From Amblyornis subalaris (taxonomy: Eukaryota; Chordata; Aves; Passeriformes; Ptilonorhynchidae), in NCBI GenBank assembly GCA_018881555.1, contig JACAXG010000012.1, positions 8,288,980 to 8,352,979 of the forward strand: a stretch of DNA of 64,000 bases, in the 5' to 3' direction. This document shows, in pieces, positions 45,243-60,258 of this stretch. The notes under the pieces were generated by a model. The model did not search any database, was not told the origin of the DNA, and was given only the letters and a program-made list of their open reading frames with translations. Position numbers and translations under genes: made by a program. Numbering within the stretch: position 1 is the stretch's first letter; every line of letters begins with the position of its first letter.

Positions 45243-48200
45243 CTGGAACGAGAAGACAATATTGAATGACCCCCCCTGAATTGACCAGAATGCACTGAAG
45301 GACTGAGACAATATTTATTATCACAGAAATGCAGCTACATGCTGCTGGTTAAAACAATAGAAAAGTTACTTCTCAACAATTACAGCTCCATGAAATCACA
45401 CATGATAACAGTAGTCAATGAACTGGCAATGATCTGAACATAAAAACCAACTTACTATCTCTTTTTAAGTCTCTACATGGCAATAACATAAAATATTAGT
45501 AGTCATTTTAAGTACAACAATGCATTCATACAGTAAGGCACAAAGAGGTAAATAGGAAAAGCGTTTAAGGCTTCCACAGTATCTCTGATGGCTATGAATA
45601 CTGCCATATAATTTTCACTTCTTTTTACTTTTTATGCACATATCAGAGTTTTGGTTTTGTTTCTTTTCCTCCAAAGTACATGTTTTTTGCATTTATTTAA
45701 TGAACAGAGTCCTGGTTTTCCTTCTTTAGTAGGACTGTTTCCCATTGAAAACCATTCAAATATTACGTTCTGCTCCTTGCCAAAATGAATAAATTCTTAG
45801 CTGAAGTCTGGAAGAGGAACTGGAGCTTTTGTCCTTTCAATGTCCAGGTCTCAAATCAAGAAGTCCCAGACAATCCTGCTAGACGTTTAGAAGTGATTAG
45901 CACTACTCGTGTTGGTGTGCAAAAAATGGCCAAGCCATATAGACTGAACTGCTAACCACAACACTCATCTAAATATGCGACTTGGTGACAATGCCTCAAT
46001 AAGAGTGCTATTCAGGCAAAATACTTTCCATTCAGATCAAACATCTAGAGACTTTAAGGAATTCTGCTGCTNTAGGGAATAATGAAGATGGAATAATGCC
46101 CTAAGTGTATATTCTTCTCTTGTGGGCTTCCNGTGGTCTGAATGGCAGCTTGCCAGATTAATGATAGAAATGTGTCACAGGATTTGATAGCAACCTCCTG
46201 TAAAAAGCAAAAAGAATGCAATAATTGCTGACCAAAGACTTGCACAGGGCTGTGCCTTGAAATCTAAGAGTGGGGAGTTTTACACTTAAATGAGTGCCAG
46301 ACTTAGTTCAAGCACCCCTTCCCTAAATACTGCAACACACTATTTGTAGTTTGGGTTTAGNGTAAACCAATTTAGAGAAAGCAAAGACATCAAGGCAGAG
46401 AAGAACAACAGAGAGTCTGGAAGCAAATGCAAGGTAGTAAGGAACTAAATTTATGTTCCGTGGCAACTTCCTGCCCACTAGACAAGAAAGCCACTACTAA
46501 AGAGTACACCTGGAAAAAGAGGTGCATAGGGAGTGCTGGTGTTGATGGCATCATGAATGGCATGGGCTGAAATGTGCACCCTCTTNGCCTTCAGCTCCAG
46601 CCTGCTAACAACACCTGCAACAACAGGAAGCAGCAATGTTATTGCTAGCACTGCAGATAGGACATCTGCTCATGTCAGAGGAAAAATGACGTTCCTATTG
46701 CATCCTGGTATAGGAAGATCCCCTTCAACCACAATATAAACAATGCAGAGAAGCTGCTGCGTGAAATACAAAAATGAAGCCATAGTTCAAGGTAGTGATA
46801 CTACTAACCTTCTAACAGATGGTCAGAAGCTAATTTAGCTCCCCTAAGCTGGGGTTTGTTTTTCATTTTGAAGGAAGAAATATTTTGCTTGCAGACTCCA
46901 CAGTTACAGAGGGTCTGAAAGCCAAACAAGCTGGGAGTAGGGGAAAGGCACGAAAGCTGACAATATTCAATAAACAGAAAGAAAGAAACAGTGAAGCCAC
47001 CCAGCTAGTGACGAAGCTACACTCACTCTCTAGAAACCCATTTAGGCACTAATAGATGAAATACACATACAAAGATAATAAATAAATCACAATGCATACA
47101 TATTTTCCAAAGAATTTTCATGCTATAGCAGCCACCTCAGGCCACAAGTGCTCAGCTTGAAATGCCAGGCTGAAAACACAGCTGCAAACAAACTCTCTAA
47201 GCCTAAACTAATGTCAGTGTCAGCAAGGATTTAAAAGCTAAATCTCTGAACTGAAATAATATTTTATATAATGTAATAAAAACAATTAACATAATCTATT
47301 ACCTTCCTAAGCACTGGGGGTGAATTTAAGACTGTAGCAGGCATAAAAATGTTCCCGTGCTGAAGAGTTCACAACCTAAGCAAGACATTGAGTGGGCAGC
47401 AATCTTTGAGGAGCTGGTGTTATTTGTCCCCGCTTATTTATTTATATGGCTGCTTGTAGCACTGTAGTGGGTGGGCTTGTGACAGCAGACATACAACAAA
47501 GATGGTATCTTCAAAGAGCCATGCAAGCCAATTTTGCAATGTGAATTACAGGACATTTTACTGTATTATAGAAGGAAGACAAAATGCAGCATCAAACTGA
47601 TCCTATCACTGCTTTNAGCATCTGTGAATCTTGTGTTATTTTGTTTCATCAGAGTCCTCAAGGCTGTGCACAGGATATGACTTCTCCTTGCAGCCTTCTC
47701 TCATTCTTGTTTGCAGTTAATAAGAATAAAATCCTTATCTCCTTTTACGCTAGGCAAGCAGAAAGGAAGATTTCTACTTGCTGTCCCAAGTCTACTTGCT
47801 GTCTACCCATTGTTTCNTGGTAACAGCTTCCCAGTGAGTGTTTTATGGCTTGGGAAAAGGAGCATAGGACATGTAATCAAAGATGTCAGAACTTCTCCCG
47901 TGACCAATACTCTCCTGTGACAGCCAGAGGTCCAGGGTTGGTCAGTTTAGACATCCCAGAACCACGATGGAAGAGTCTCAGGATGTTCTCCCAGTTAATG
48001 CTGGAATCTGANGAGTTTTAAGGAAACACAAGAGATTAAAGAATAGAACTGTGATAGTCAAATGTAATGCATTATCCAGATATCATAAAAATTACGAGAG
48101 GGGAAAAAAAAGACCTCAAGAGGTTGTCTTGGCAGAGCCACTAATATCTCTGTCATTCTTTACAGCTGTATCTGTTCCTAAAGCCTTTCAGTGACAGAGA

Positions 48201-51200
48201 CTTCACAGCTCCCATGCAGTCTAATCCAGCACATCTGTTCTCACTGCTGGAGTCACTCCTAAGCTTTGACCTGAACCTCTTGACCTTCCCAAGAACATTT
48301 CAGTTTACAAAATAAATTTACAAAATAGAGAAACTGTGAAATCACACACTACAACCTGCAGAAGAGTACATCACATTTCAGAAGAAATGTGGCGATTTAG
48401 CACAAAGCTAAGTGTATGCCAAAGGAACAAAACCCCAAAATTTCACCATTGACTTCTCCCCGTAATATAAGAGATGCCTGAGCATGTACGTGGCAAAGGC
48501 TTAAAAATATATTCCTGTCTCTTAAATAAAAAAGNATCGAGCTTAAAACAAATTAAAATTTTGCTGAGTTCAGATTCTCTTCTACCTACAGCACACATGA
48601 AAAGCAAGGTCTGTTTTCTAATTCAAACTCTTTGTAGAGCAAGCAATTGTTTAATTAGCCAAAATTACGGGTGAGAAGGAATTGATGATGGCATCCCAGT
48701 CATCAGTTGCCAGAGGGTACAACACAGCTTCTTCTTCTCTAACTGGTCAAGGAATCCATCCCAACATAATCTTGGACAGAGGGCCATGCTTATCACTGCT
48801 GTACCTGGAATATATTGGGGTACACTACTTGGTGACAACAGAAGGAAAACAGTTTTGTCCAGAGGTCCAAAGCAAGTTGTGTCTCTGAATAGCCCCAGTG
48901 TCACATCAGNATCATTGTTCATCTCTCTGGATCAGGAAAAACACTTCTCTAAGCTTCCACAAGACAGAAAGCCATGGCTTTGCACACAGCAGCTCCTGTG
49001 TGTGTCACATTAAGAATTGTATAAAAATACACACCCACATGTACATACATAAAAGCCAGGCCCTGCCCTCAAAGCACTTACAATTCAAACCAACAAAGCA
49101 AACAGTGCCTTTTACAGTAACTGCCACCTGTCTCCCACCTTAAATTGGACAAGCTGTGTTTTGCAGGAGCCTCCCATACAGGCTCCCTGTCCACACTGCA
49201 GACAGCATCCCTGTGGCCAGAGTTTGGCTGCAGGTGCCAGGGCTGCCAAGGAAGGGAGAGGAGAAATCAGGAAATCCAGCAGGAGCAGCTACCTGCCCCA
49301 CTGCCCAGTCTCCTGGACCCAGCTTGGGAAAGCTCAGGTTGTATTGGAGACCAAGAGGGGAAGGCAGAGACTTGTCTGCAGGAGTGGGACAAACAAAAGG
49401 GGTACACAGTATCNGAACACATGCCAAAGGGACGGCAGCACAATTATTTTAGACGATTTCTGGAACAGAGGCTTTTCATACAAATCAAAGTTATGAATAA
49501 AAGTAAATCAAACTTACTTCTTGGTATATCTTTGTGCTACTGTTCAGTTGGGGAGCAGTGTAATTCTGAAGAAACAATTGCTCTGAATGAGTGAGGTGAC
49601 GGGGAAATACAGGGAGTGCTGAACACCAGCAGACAAACCAATGTTAGCAAAGGCTGTGAGTCTTACGCAGTGGGAAGACAGGACATGCACTGGGTTATGT
49701 TTTTCCTGATTCAGCAGGAAGNCAGAGGAGATAAAAGGCAGCAGAGGCTATGTTTCAAGTTGAAATCCCTTTGGATACATCACATTAATATCATTATGAG
49801 GGCAATATCTGATCAGTCAAAGTTTAACTATTTGTCAGGAGGGCTGCTGGCCCNCAGAGGTTTCGTGATCCTTCCAAAGACTGAAAGTTCATAGTTCTCT
49901 TGGTCTATTAAGGTGATGTTTTCACAAACAAGCAGGCAGCCAGCTGTCTCCAGAGAATAAGAACTGCAAAGGCCATAGAACCACAGCATCCTCCAAGCCA
50001 GAGAAATCCTCCTCAATGGCCCGGTATGTGCACAACAGGGCTGCTGTTCACAGACAACTTTCAGAAGCAGCAGATGTTGCCCAGGGGCCTCTGACTAGTG
50101 TCCCTGTGTCCTACCTTCACAACACATTTCTGAGCCCACAACACTGCCCTGCACTGGAGGAGAGGCAGTCCCTTCATCTCTGACACATGCTGAGTTATAG
50201 CTCTGTCCTGACTCCATCCCTCATCCCAGCTCTCCGGGCAAAGCACAAGCATTTGCCTCTGAATGCCTCCACTGCCCAGCCCCAGCCTTGCTACTTATGC
50301 AGCACAAACCCCAGCCCATTATACACAGCAGAGAAGTCAAGTCACTTTGTCTTCCCTTTTCAGTCAAAAAAGACTCCTCGTATGATGTCTCTGTTTTGAG
50401 ACAAATTTAGGAGAGAAACTCTTTGGACTGAGTCTTTCTCTCGGAAGGGTTCCAAAAACCCTCTTTCCACCCAGCATGAAGGAGGGTTGCACAGACCAGT
50501 CCCATGGGAGAGCAGTGTAGTGAACACGGTGTTGCAATGTATGTTTTCATATTAAAAACCGAACTAGAAAAGTGGCCAAGGGAACAGTGGCAGAACTTTT
50601 CAAGTCTGTTTAGGGTTTTAATCTAGAGAGATGGTAACCTAAACTCATGGCTTGTAATAACTGAGCAAGACTGAAAACCAGGCATGAAAAAGCCCTATTA
50701 CAGAATCAGAGTTTGTTCCAGTTCCCGAGAGTTGTTCAAATTAAGAAACACATTAATAGAAGCCTCTGACTGGGTCTAACCAAAAAGCAATCAAATATTG
50801 ACTAGACAAGGTAAGCATGCAAGATCCCTCCAAACTTGGACTGTGTCATTTCCAAAGACATAATATCCCAACAACTTTAGGGGGAACTAGAGGAGAGATG
50901 TATAGAAATAGAAGGACAAATGAGTTAGCTGTAAAACACTGTTGCTTCAAGTAACACCTCCACAGCCTTCCACCCAGGTCCACAGAAATACCCAACGTTT
51001 GCATCATGGCCACATAAATGACTACTAAAGTCTATCANATGTAATGAACTTTCTGGACAGGAGAGAAAAAACGGTACAGTTTTCAGACATTTCTGAGGGC
51101 AGTGAGTGTTTGTTTTGAGGGCAGGGCTCCTGTCAGCAATGCTAGCTAAGAAGAAAAAGAAAGGTACTGAGTAAGACCTCCATCCCTGCAGGAGTCTATG

Positions 51201-54200
51201 TTGTGAATTTGAGAGTCAGCAAATCTCCTATTCTTGTCTGTGCATTTTTACCAACTCCTAAAGTGCAGTAGATGTTTACATAGCATGGAGATCATAAATA
51301 CCTTTGATCACCTACATTAGGACTGTCAGAACAGACAGTAAAGGGAATATAGCTTGCTGAGCTTTTAGATACACTGTTCTGCTCAATGGTAGAAACTGCC
51401 AAGGTTAAGAAGTACAGATTTTGAGCAATGTCATGGTATATTAAAACCACATAAAGCATTTCTGGATTAAAATAATTTTTAAATTAAATCTGCTAGTCTG
51501 AGTAATTTCTATTATATGATAATGAAAGTAAAAGCTGACAGAGTTAAAAAAAAAATCCTTGTATTAACATCCAAGACAATGAGAATCAACAGATGAAGGA
51601 TATTTTAACAAAAGCTATCCAGAATTTAAGAGAAGGAAGATAAATCTACCCACATCTGTGGGGAGATATTCTGCCAGCTCTGGCACAAGGGGCAATCAAC
51701 CAGAGGCATCATGTCACAGTGTGTCTGGGAACACTGTCACTTCTCTACGGCTAAGTGATCAGAGAATAAACACTGAGACAGGAACTTGTGAAATGTCCCC
51801 AGCACTCCTGAATCCTCAGATCGAGACCCGCAATTTCCTCATGTATCAGAAGCACTGGGTGAAACCCTGGTTATTATCCTCATAAAGCACCACCTGCTGC
51901 TACTGCTCTGCTTAAGAGCCTGACCACCAGGGTTAAGTATTCCAGGCAAAGTGGTTAAAATGCTGTCAAACTCAGGTTCTGTATTACTGCCACTGTGAGA
52001 CAAGCTAAATTTGCCAAATGGCTTTGTGACCCCACCCCTGTAAATCAGCTTGTTAATCATTATCGTCATAGCGGCGATAAAGTTGTTTTATGAGCCAACA
52101 CTGAAGCAGTAATATTAACTACTTATGCAGGGGCTGGTGTATTTCTCTGCAGATAACATTTATTAGAAGGCACTCTCTTTAAAGAGACAGGTTTGCTTCA
52201 TACCCTTCCTTTGGAGCACTGAGCAACCTGTTCCTCTTATTCCTCCAGTCTGATCTACATGTCAAACACAAGTGACGCCTGGAGGGTATGGGTTAAGTGA
52301 TATGAAATCCCTAAAACACCTTGAACTACAGGTTCAAATCTCAACTAGACTGTCCTGGCCTCTCCTGACAGAAAAATTTATGATTATTTCTCAAGGCCAG
52401 ATGCAGACTTGGCTCTATCTGAGAGACAGACACAGACAGAATTTGCCAGGAGGCACTGACGCAATGCAGAAGAGACATGAAAAGGCCAAGAGGCACTGAG
52501 AAAACAGAAGGGGTGGTAGACACGAAACTCATTCATGATCCCAAATCACGTAAATTGAAGAGATAGAAAGTACTTTAATTATCAGGAATAATGTCACAAG
52601 CATGTCTGGCAGAAGGAAGCTACCTGAAGGAGCAGTCAACAATTGTGCACAGCTTTCCACCATCCTCTAAAGACAAGGTTTCTGCCTCAATTGGTTGTTT
52701 TCTTTCTACCTCTCCAGAAACAGCTAGTTTGAATCAGGCCTTCTCCTAAAAAATTCAGAGGTAAGCTTCAGCTTCACCTAGACTTCAAGCACCACAGAGA
52801 ATATGTTTCCTGGACTGAATGCAAGGGCAAATAAAATATCCTGAACAGATTGCCTTAGATTCACCACTTGGACGCTGACTACCCTCCAAATGCCACTGGA
52901 GGAAAATTTGTGGAAGAGGACTAAACAAATCAATAATATTTCTTCACCTCCAGGACAGATGAGAAATATGCTTTTAAAAGAACTACCAATGATCCAAGTA
53001 AATAATGCTAGAAAAAACACCTTTAGAAACCTGCAGTTTGTTCCTCACTGTGCAGCACAACCAAGAGATTACTGTCTGACTTGCTTAAAAACTTCTCACC
53101 AGAGAGATCCTGCAACAGTCCAGTGCTCAGAACAACTGGGAAGTTGCTCCTAATGCCTGCCTTGGATCTCTTTTGCTACAGTCAGCTATCTTCATTTTAC
53201 ACTCTACCTCCTATCCTTACATGGCACCATCTCTTTCAGAAACCATTTCCTGACAAATTCTCTTGTCTGTCACAGGTGATTTCTGTCACAGCCAGGAAGA
53301 ACCAAAGCAGATTGGGGGTGCAGGAAAGATACAATGGTTGCCTTTACCTATTTGTTACCTGAAGAACAAGCAGGTATTTTCTGCATTCATTAAACACGGA
53401 AGTTGGGCTTTAAAGCTCAAAGGGTAAATGGAATCTCTGACCCNCAACAGATTTCAACAAGGTCAGTGTTTCTGTGATGCAAACACAGACTTGAAGACAA
53501 GCATGCTACAATATGCTTAGCTAAGGATAATGGAAGTTGCAGAGAAAATAAAGGGAAAATATTCCCCGGCTGGGAAGTTCCTAGTAATTTATATCCAGGG
53601 AACAGACAATGCTTGTGGACTGCTAATTTCCTTGAGGATTTTTTCTCTTCCGTTGGCCAGATTCTTAACACCACAAATTCTTGTTATGATTTCAATACAC
53701 AATTAATCTTTAGCTCAGAGGAAAGGGAAATGGAAGGAGGAAGGATGATCATGAGGTAAAAGTCCCACAGAGGCAGATATCAGATCTTGGGTCTGCCTCA
53801 TCTTTCGTACAATATACTAGTCATCAGCTTCCCTTGTTCCATTTTGACTCCCAGTCATGTCTTTCAGATTGCCTGTCTTGTTTGTTTAAATTGCAAGTGA
53901 TTTAAGGGAAGAATGATCTCTTATTAATTGTGTGCAAGCACACTATAATCAATCACTGTGCACTGCTATAAAACAAATTTTAAAAAGAATACAGCAGTAA
54001 CTTTAGAAGAGCCCCATCCTCTACTGCAACAGGCATGCTACAGGCCACAATCCCAGCTCTCAAGAGCAAGGGTGATATCACCCCACTCTCTCCCTCCTCT
54101 TCCCTCTACAGCCTCCGCAGGTCCTTTGCTGTCTCAAAAGCCTGTTCAGCCTGTGGCACAGGTGACAGCCGGGTGGGCAGGAGCAGGAGAGGCCAGGGAC

Positions 54201-56402
54201 TCCATTCATCCTCTGCTGACACCAGCACAAGGTGCTGGCTCTGACACATGACACCACTTTGCCATCGCTGGCCTTGGCACAGACCAAGCAACATTGCGTA
54301 GCCACACGTTGTGCTGTGCTAACTCATCACACACCCAGGGCAGAGGAGCAACCCAAAAGGAAACCTTGGGATAAACACTGTGAAGAACAAAAAGAACGCC
54401 ACAAACCCAATGCCAAATCAATCAAACTAAAGCAGGAATGAGTGAGAATGTGAATAAACAGAAATCAGAAGCCCCCTTTGACTTGTTTGCACCAGGCAGT
54501 TTGCACTGATGGCAGAGCCATTTGCTGTTCATGGTCTCTACAGAGTAAACCCCTCAACATGTTGCACTTTAGTTTGGGATTAAACAGATATTCCACATAT
54601 TAGCCCCTAACTAAAATAGGCACTAGGAAGAGGAAGAAAAGCAAGGTCAACAGCAAATGCTGCTAATCTGTGACAAGCACACATAGACAGGGGGCAAGGT
54701 GAAGACAGAGTTTTACATTGGCTGCGGGAGAGGAAAAACAAACCGGTGACAGTTCAAGTGAATTTATAGCAGGAGGCAGAAAGGATGACAAGGTTCCTCC
54801 AAGCTCTCCCTGACTTTTCTCATTGAAAGGAAGAAATGCCAGAAATTTCAGCAGGTCTCTGGATGCAAGCTGACACAAGTGAGGAGGAGATGGAATTGTC
54901 TCAGTATAAACAACACGCCTGGAAATNACCTGTGCCAGCTCCCCAGCCAGCTCTGCAACAAGACTCACACTCNCTGTGTTTCAATTGTCTTTCCTCCTTT
55001 CTCCTTTCCTCAAGGTTTCCAGGCAGCTACATGTCAATTTTGTCACACCCCAAGTTCTCCTGATCTTCTTGCAGGGATGAATTATAGGTCGTTTTAAGAA
55101 AAAGGTATNCAAGCAAAGGTTAAAGGCTGTTTTAATCAAACAAGGTTGAAAGAGTACCAGGAATTTGGCTGGCAGAGAACAGAAAGCACTTTACTTAGCT
55201 TAAAACATAGGCGACTCTAAATACACAAGCAAATACGCATTCAGGCAGAGAGTATATATATGCTCTTTTTCTAAGATTCAGCAGGCCATTGCATGTAGAG
55301 ATATTAACTGACTCTACATGCCCACTGAGTAAGATGTTATTTCATGAGTGATAGCACAAAATTAGAAACTTTCCTGCCTTGCCTAGGACTGGATCAGGGA
55401 GGAGTCCTCTGGAGGATTTTAGAACAAGAAAGCAACATACCAAGAAAATGGCTAGGGCTACTCTGAAAAAAACCCCTCTGTGAGTACAAAGTGTACTTTA
55501 AAAAAAAAATCTAAAAAAAAATCTAAACAAAATGTTCTTCTCTCATCCAAGCAGGTAGCCCTGAGACACTATTTTATTTCTTGGGAAATTTGGTTTCTCA
55601 GGATGTTAATCCCGAACACCCAGCTGGCTCTCCTGAATCATCATTTTATGTGAAGTAGAGCAATGACTTTAGAGCCCAATCTTTTACACTGCTAACCCTC
55701 TTCTCCAGTACTGGGCTTTTCATTCTGCACAGCAGAAAATAACAGAAGAAACCCGTTTAGCACAAAGCACTAGAAAAGGGGCAGCTTATATTACTGCTGC
55801 CGCTTCTACAGGCTGAAAAAAATTAAAATATCTCTGGAGATCTCAAATCCAAAGCTCCTGTGAACCACTGGCACCACTACTGGGTCTTTTTAAACAGTTT
55901 CATTCTAAAAAGCCACATTTACCCCAAGTGGCATAGATTACATATTCACACGGAAAAGGACCACAAGTATTTAACAGACCCTGTTGAAAATTCTGGTTTC
56001 ACGCAGTGCAGAAACTAGTCCTATTATTAAAAATATCTACTAACAATCTTGCTAGAGCTCTAGACTTTGCCTGCAATACCTAATTCAGATGACTTGTCTT
56101 CCTGACAAAAATTCTCCTGGCCAGCTCTTCACCACCAAGCCTGGCTGGCTCTGCCATGCTCTGTGCCTGACCATGAGCCACTCTGAATGACAGCAACTCC
56201 CTTCCCCAGCAAAGCTGAGGTAAAAACTAAATGCCACTAAGATCATTGCCATTACCACTAATTGTAACCAGAGCTGTCAGCACTTCGGGGAATTACACAC
56301 ACACCAGGAATATCAGCTAACCTGACGTTTCCTGTTCTGCTGAAAGGCAGCTCCATGCTGGCAAACTCCAGGGAGTGACAGAAATAAGTGACGCCCCAAG
56401 TG

Positions 56403-56490
56403 CTCTAGGATGACCCTGCTTGAGCAGGGATGTTGAACTAGATGACACACTGTGGTGCCTTCCAACCTCACCCATTCTGTGATTCTGTGA
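56403..56490 (+). mobile_element. CR1 LINE 3' end
   Basis: The segment reads as a CR1 end in plus orientation: CCTGCTTGAGCAGGGATGTTGAACTAGATGA, then TGGTGCCTTCCAACC, then the tail ATTCTGTGATTCTGTGA. Only about 90 bp remain. It is antisense to PLEKHM3. Confidence 0.85.
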
Positions 56491-58837
56491 TAAAGGAGCC
56501 ACAGCCANAGGAAAGCAGAGAAGCTGTTTTAACTGTTGCTTTGCTATCAGATCTTTTAATATTTATCAAGATGTATACTGTGTGTTTTTCTCATCCTAGG
56601 ACTATTTTCATATTCCTCTGCTAACATAGTTACAACTGTCAATCAGGCACAGGGCATAAAGGAGGGACACAAAGACGGCTATTAACATTATGTCATTGTG
56701 GTCCAAGATGCATCTTTATGTAGTTTGTGTACAGAATTATCTGGTACTATTACACTGGTAGTAACACACTGCAGGACTTGCATCTCTGTCACACATGCTG
56801 TGTCAATNTTTGCTTGGGAGGCTGGGGATGTGAATCAATGTTTTCACAACAGTGCTGAACTCTGAACTGTGGCAGATATGGCACAGATGCGCCTAGCATT
56901 TTGCTGCCCTTGTTGAGCACAGTGAATTCCCACCGAGAACTGTGACAGACAAATCTTCACTCAGCACAGCCAGGCCTGCCCAAAACCTAGTTCTCCTTCT
57001 CATTTGCCACCTCCCACCCCTCAAGCAAAAAAAGGGATGCCCTAAAATGAAAAGGATCTACTGGTACTGCTACATGGGTAAACCTCTTTGGGAAATAAAA
57101 GTTTAAAACTATACAGCTTATATTGGATCACTGAACGAAACAAACGACAGCAACAGACTTTCTCATTCATATAACTGAATTTGCACTAATGCTTTCANAG
57201 GCACAGCTACATCCACTGAGAGTAGGGGGGTGTTTGTCACGTACCTAACCCAGTAAAGCTTCTAAAACTAGAGCAAGCCTAAAGTATATTAGCCGAACCT
57301 CATTTTTTTCCATCAATACAGCCACACGCATAGGCATGTGGGTTAGATGCTACATCCCATCCTTTTTATGTATGAATAAAAAGGAACTGCTGGGCAAGGA
57401 CACCACCAGTGATGGGCTTGGAATTCATCAGGCTATACGTTACAAATCTAAACTGAGCATTTAGCAGTAATATGAGGACTGAGTTATCAGAAAAGAGATT
57501 TTACTTCTAAAAAACCAGCAAGTAAAAGGCAAAAAAAAGTCCACATCTTGCATTCTTTGCTCTTGTTGGAACTGATGAAACAACTTGTCTAAATCAACCT
57601 AGCACTTTGCATATACAAAAACACTAGAAAGAGCATCTCCAGTCTCCTCCTTCACTTCTGTCTAGGAGGTGTGATGAAAGTACAGCATGGGTTAAAAGCC
57701 TGGAGAAGCGAAGGAGACCTAACAATTCCTTTGCTCTTCTAAGGCTTTCTAATCCTGATCTAACAATATATTAGGCTCAAGTTAGGTAGAACTTTTGTTT
57801 CATTGAAGTTCATTTTTATTCCCCACATTTTTGCTAGGGAACTTTATATGCACAAAAGCTTGACCAGAAACATTAAGATTTCCCAGTAAGGAATGCTTCT
57901 GGGAGACCAAAAGTTCACCAAGCCCAAAATGCTACCAGAGGCTGTAATCAGTGCTGTATGTAATCCGTGCTACAAACGTCAGAGGAAGATGAAATCATTG
58001 ATCTGTCTGTCAATAGGGGAGACATCCTCCTAATCCCTTCAGTACAGTATGTCTATTCTGAAATCTTATAATCCCTTTATCTCATGTAGTGTAACTGTGG
58101 ATATTCTCATTATGGATACTTAATCCTCTCAAAGATGATACACTTCTGGCCTCAGTGACATTATTTTGGCATTAAGTTTCTCATGCTCGCTGTGTTCTGC
58201 AAAAAAGCGTTTCCATTAAGGATTTTTATGTGTACCTCATACTCAGTGTACGACCTGTGCCATATTATTGTGAGAACAGGGCTCTCCTGTTCATCCTTTC
58301 TCTGCACTGTTGTTCACACTATTTGTAGGTTCAGGTTCATCTACAAGTAGTCAGGAAAGCTGATCAGAAGTCAATAATGTTTTAATTAAATTTTAATGGA
58401 TTAGTTTATCTACAATGTCAAAACGGATAAATTATACTACATTAAATCCCTGCATGGACATACACATTCCGAATGAAAATGGCCTTAATACAATTTATGT
58501 CACTTTGCTTCCAAAGTAAATGGAGATAAACCAAATGAAAACCACTTATATTTTGAATAATAGCATTTACACAGTGATTCAATGTAATTCAACTCATCTT
58601 TTTAAATTCCCGTATTTTGTCACTTCATTCTTTTTCCCTGAGTGTTCCTGTGTAAATAAGTCTTCAAATTATCATCTTTTTAAATCTCCCTTCTCGTTCA
58701 CAATTTCCATCCTTGACATCCAGTAATTTTTGCCCTTATGCGGATCCTTTTCATTTTACTGTATCTTTTAGAGTTGGTATAAGCAGGATGAAATAATTGC
58801 CATGANTAAGAGAGTTTCTACAGTAAAGACCTTAACA

Positions 58838-59065
58838 GAATTGGTAAGGCTGGAAGGGACCACAGTGGGTCATCTGGTCCAACCTCCCTGCTCAAGCAGG
58901 ATTATCCCAAAGTATGTGGCACAGTATTGTGGCCAGGCAGTTCCTGAATATCTCCAGAGAGGGAAAACTCCACAACCTCTGGGCAATCTGTTCCTGTGCA
59001 TGGTCACTGCACAGTAAAGAAGTTCTTCCTCATATTCAGGTGGAACTTCCTGTGCATCACAGCAA
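58838..59065 (-). mobile_element. CR1 LINE 3' fragment
   Basis: The segment matches the reversed CR1 3' region closely. Recognisable blocks are GGAAGGGACCACAGTGGGTC, CTGGTCCAACCTCCCTGCTC, TCCACAACCTCTGGGCAATC and AAGAAGTTCTTCCTCATATT. The terminal microsatellite is degraded to CAGAATTGGTAAGG. It is 5'-truncated at about 59065. Confidence 0.9.
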
Positions 59066-60212
59066 TAATCTTCGTACACTTGTATATCTTACTATTTAAC
59101 ATAAAAAAGAGGCAAGACATTAGTTAACTGTCTGTGGAGGAACCATCTGAATTTGGAAATGACAATAGCCACTTCTAATCTTATACTTCAAAAGCTCCCA
59201 TTAACATGTTGTGTAGTGTAAGTAGCAAGAATTACTTTTCATAAGAAATACAAGACTCTTGTCTGAGTCAGCTTCTGCCCAAACCAATGTTTAACAATGT
59301 CAAAACTGTCCGTTTCAACAAGAGCAGCCCCATACTCACATCTGTTAAATCTGAATGGATAGTTTTTAACTCCTGGTTGCACAAATTCTGTCCACACATG
59401 CACAAAACCAGTGATACTCCACTAGTAATGTCAGCAGAGAACAGAGTTCACACCTTCAGCACGTTTAGGATGAAACTACACTGGACTGTAACAACACATC
59501 ATGGTCTATACTGCACATAAGAGTAATCCACTTTTCAGTGTATCATGTCTGCTAAAACCAGCAAATTCAGGAGTGAATACTTGCTTCCTAACAAGTGGAA
59601 ATCTCCCTCTTGAAAGCTTTAATTGACTGGAATAGCCCTGGATAAACTGCCTAACAGAGATGCAGAGGTGTTATGGGTGATGCAGGGCAGATGACACCAG
59701 CAAGGGCTGGAAAGAAAAGCAAGTGTAGCCAATGAGTCAGAACAGGCAAGCTGTGGTGTTTCTGCCTGTTAAATCTGAACACACCTAATTAGTTATCTCA
59801 TCTGCTAACACCTCCAATGACACCAGGATTCTAAGAACATGTATCCCATAGGAATGCCCACAGANAGACTTCTGAAAACTTTAATGCAGTCTCTAGGGCC
59901 TTGGTCTGCAGTGAAACCTTCTGGAGTACAGGCATGCATTTGTGTGTACATACAAATAAAGGCCATCACTTGCTGCCTCTTCGGTTAATAGTCAGGCTTA
60001 CTCACATCTGCACTACAAGAATTTTTTAATGACCCAAGTACTAGCAAAACCGCTACCTCACCAGGATTTGGGAAGTTTCCAAAATTAAGGCCATTTTGTT
60101 TCAATTTTTTTTTACTCTGCTTTTAACATCACAGTTAGTCTTCCCCACTAGAGCCCTACCCAAATGGATCCATCCCCAGACCACCAGATGGGCCAAGCAT
60201 ATACTCTACTAG

Positions 60213-60258
60213 ATTCATAGTATCTATGTTCTGTTAAGGTTGGAAAGAGATTTAAATC
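60213..60258 (-). mobile_element. Degraded CR1 3' tail
   Basis: ATTCATAGTATCTATGTTCTG followed by TTAAGGTTGGAAAGAGATTTAAA resembles the reversed CR1 end (ATCATAGAATCATAGAATGG, then TTGGAAGAGACCTTAAA). It is about 46 bp long with several changes. Confidence 0.5.

Noticed and set aside
49145..49594. Overlapping plus-strand frames in a GC-richer intron patch
   Set aside because: Three frames are open at once, there are unknown bases, no splice-site pattern and no family resemblance.
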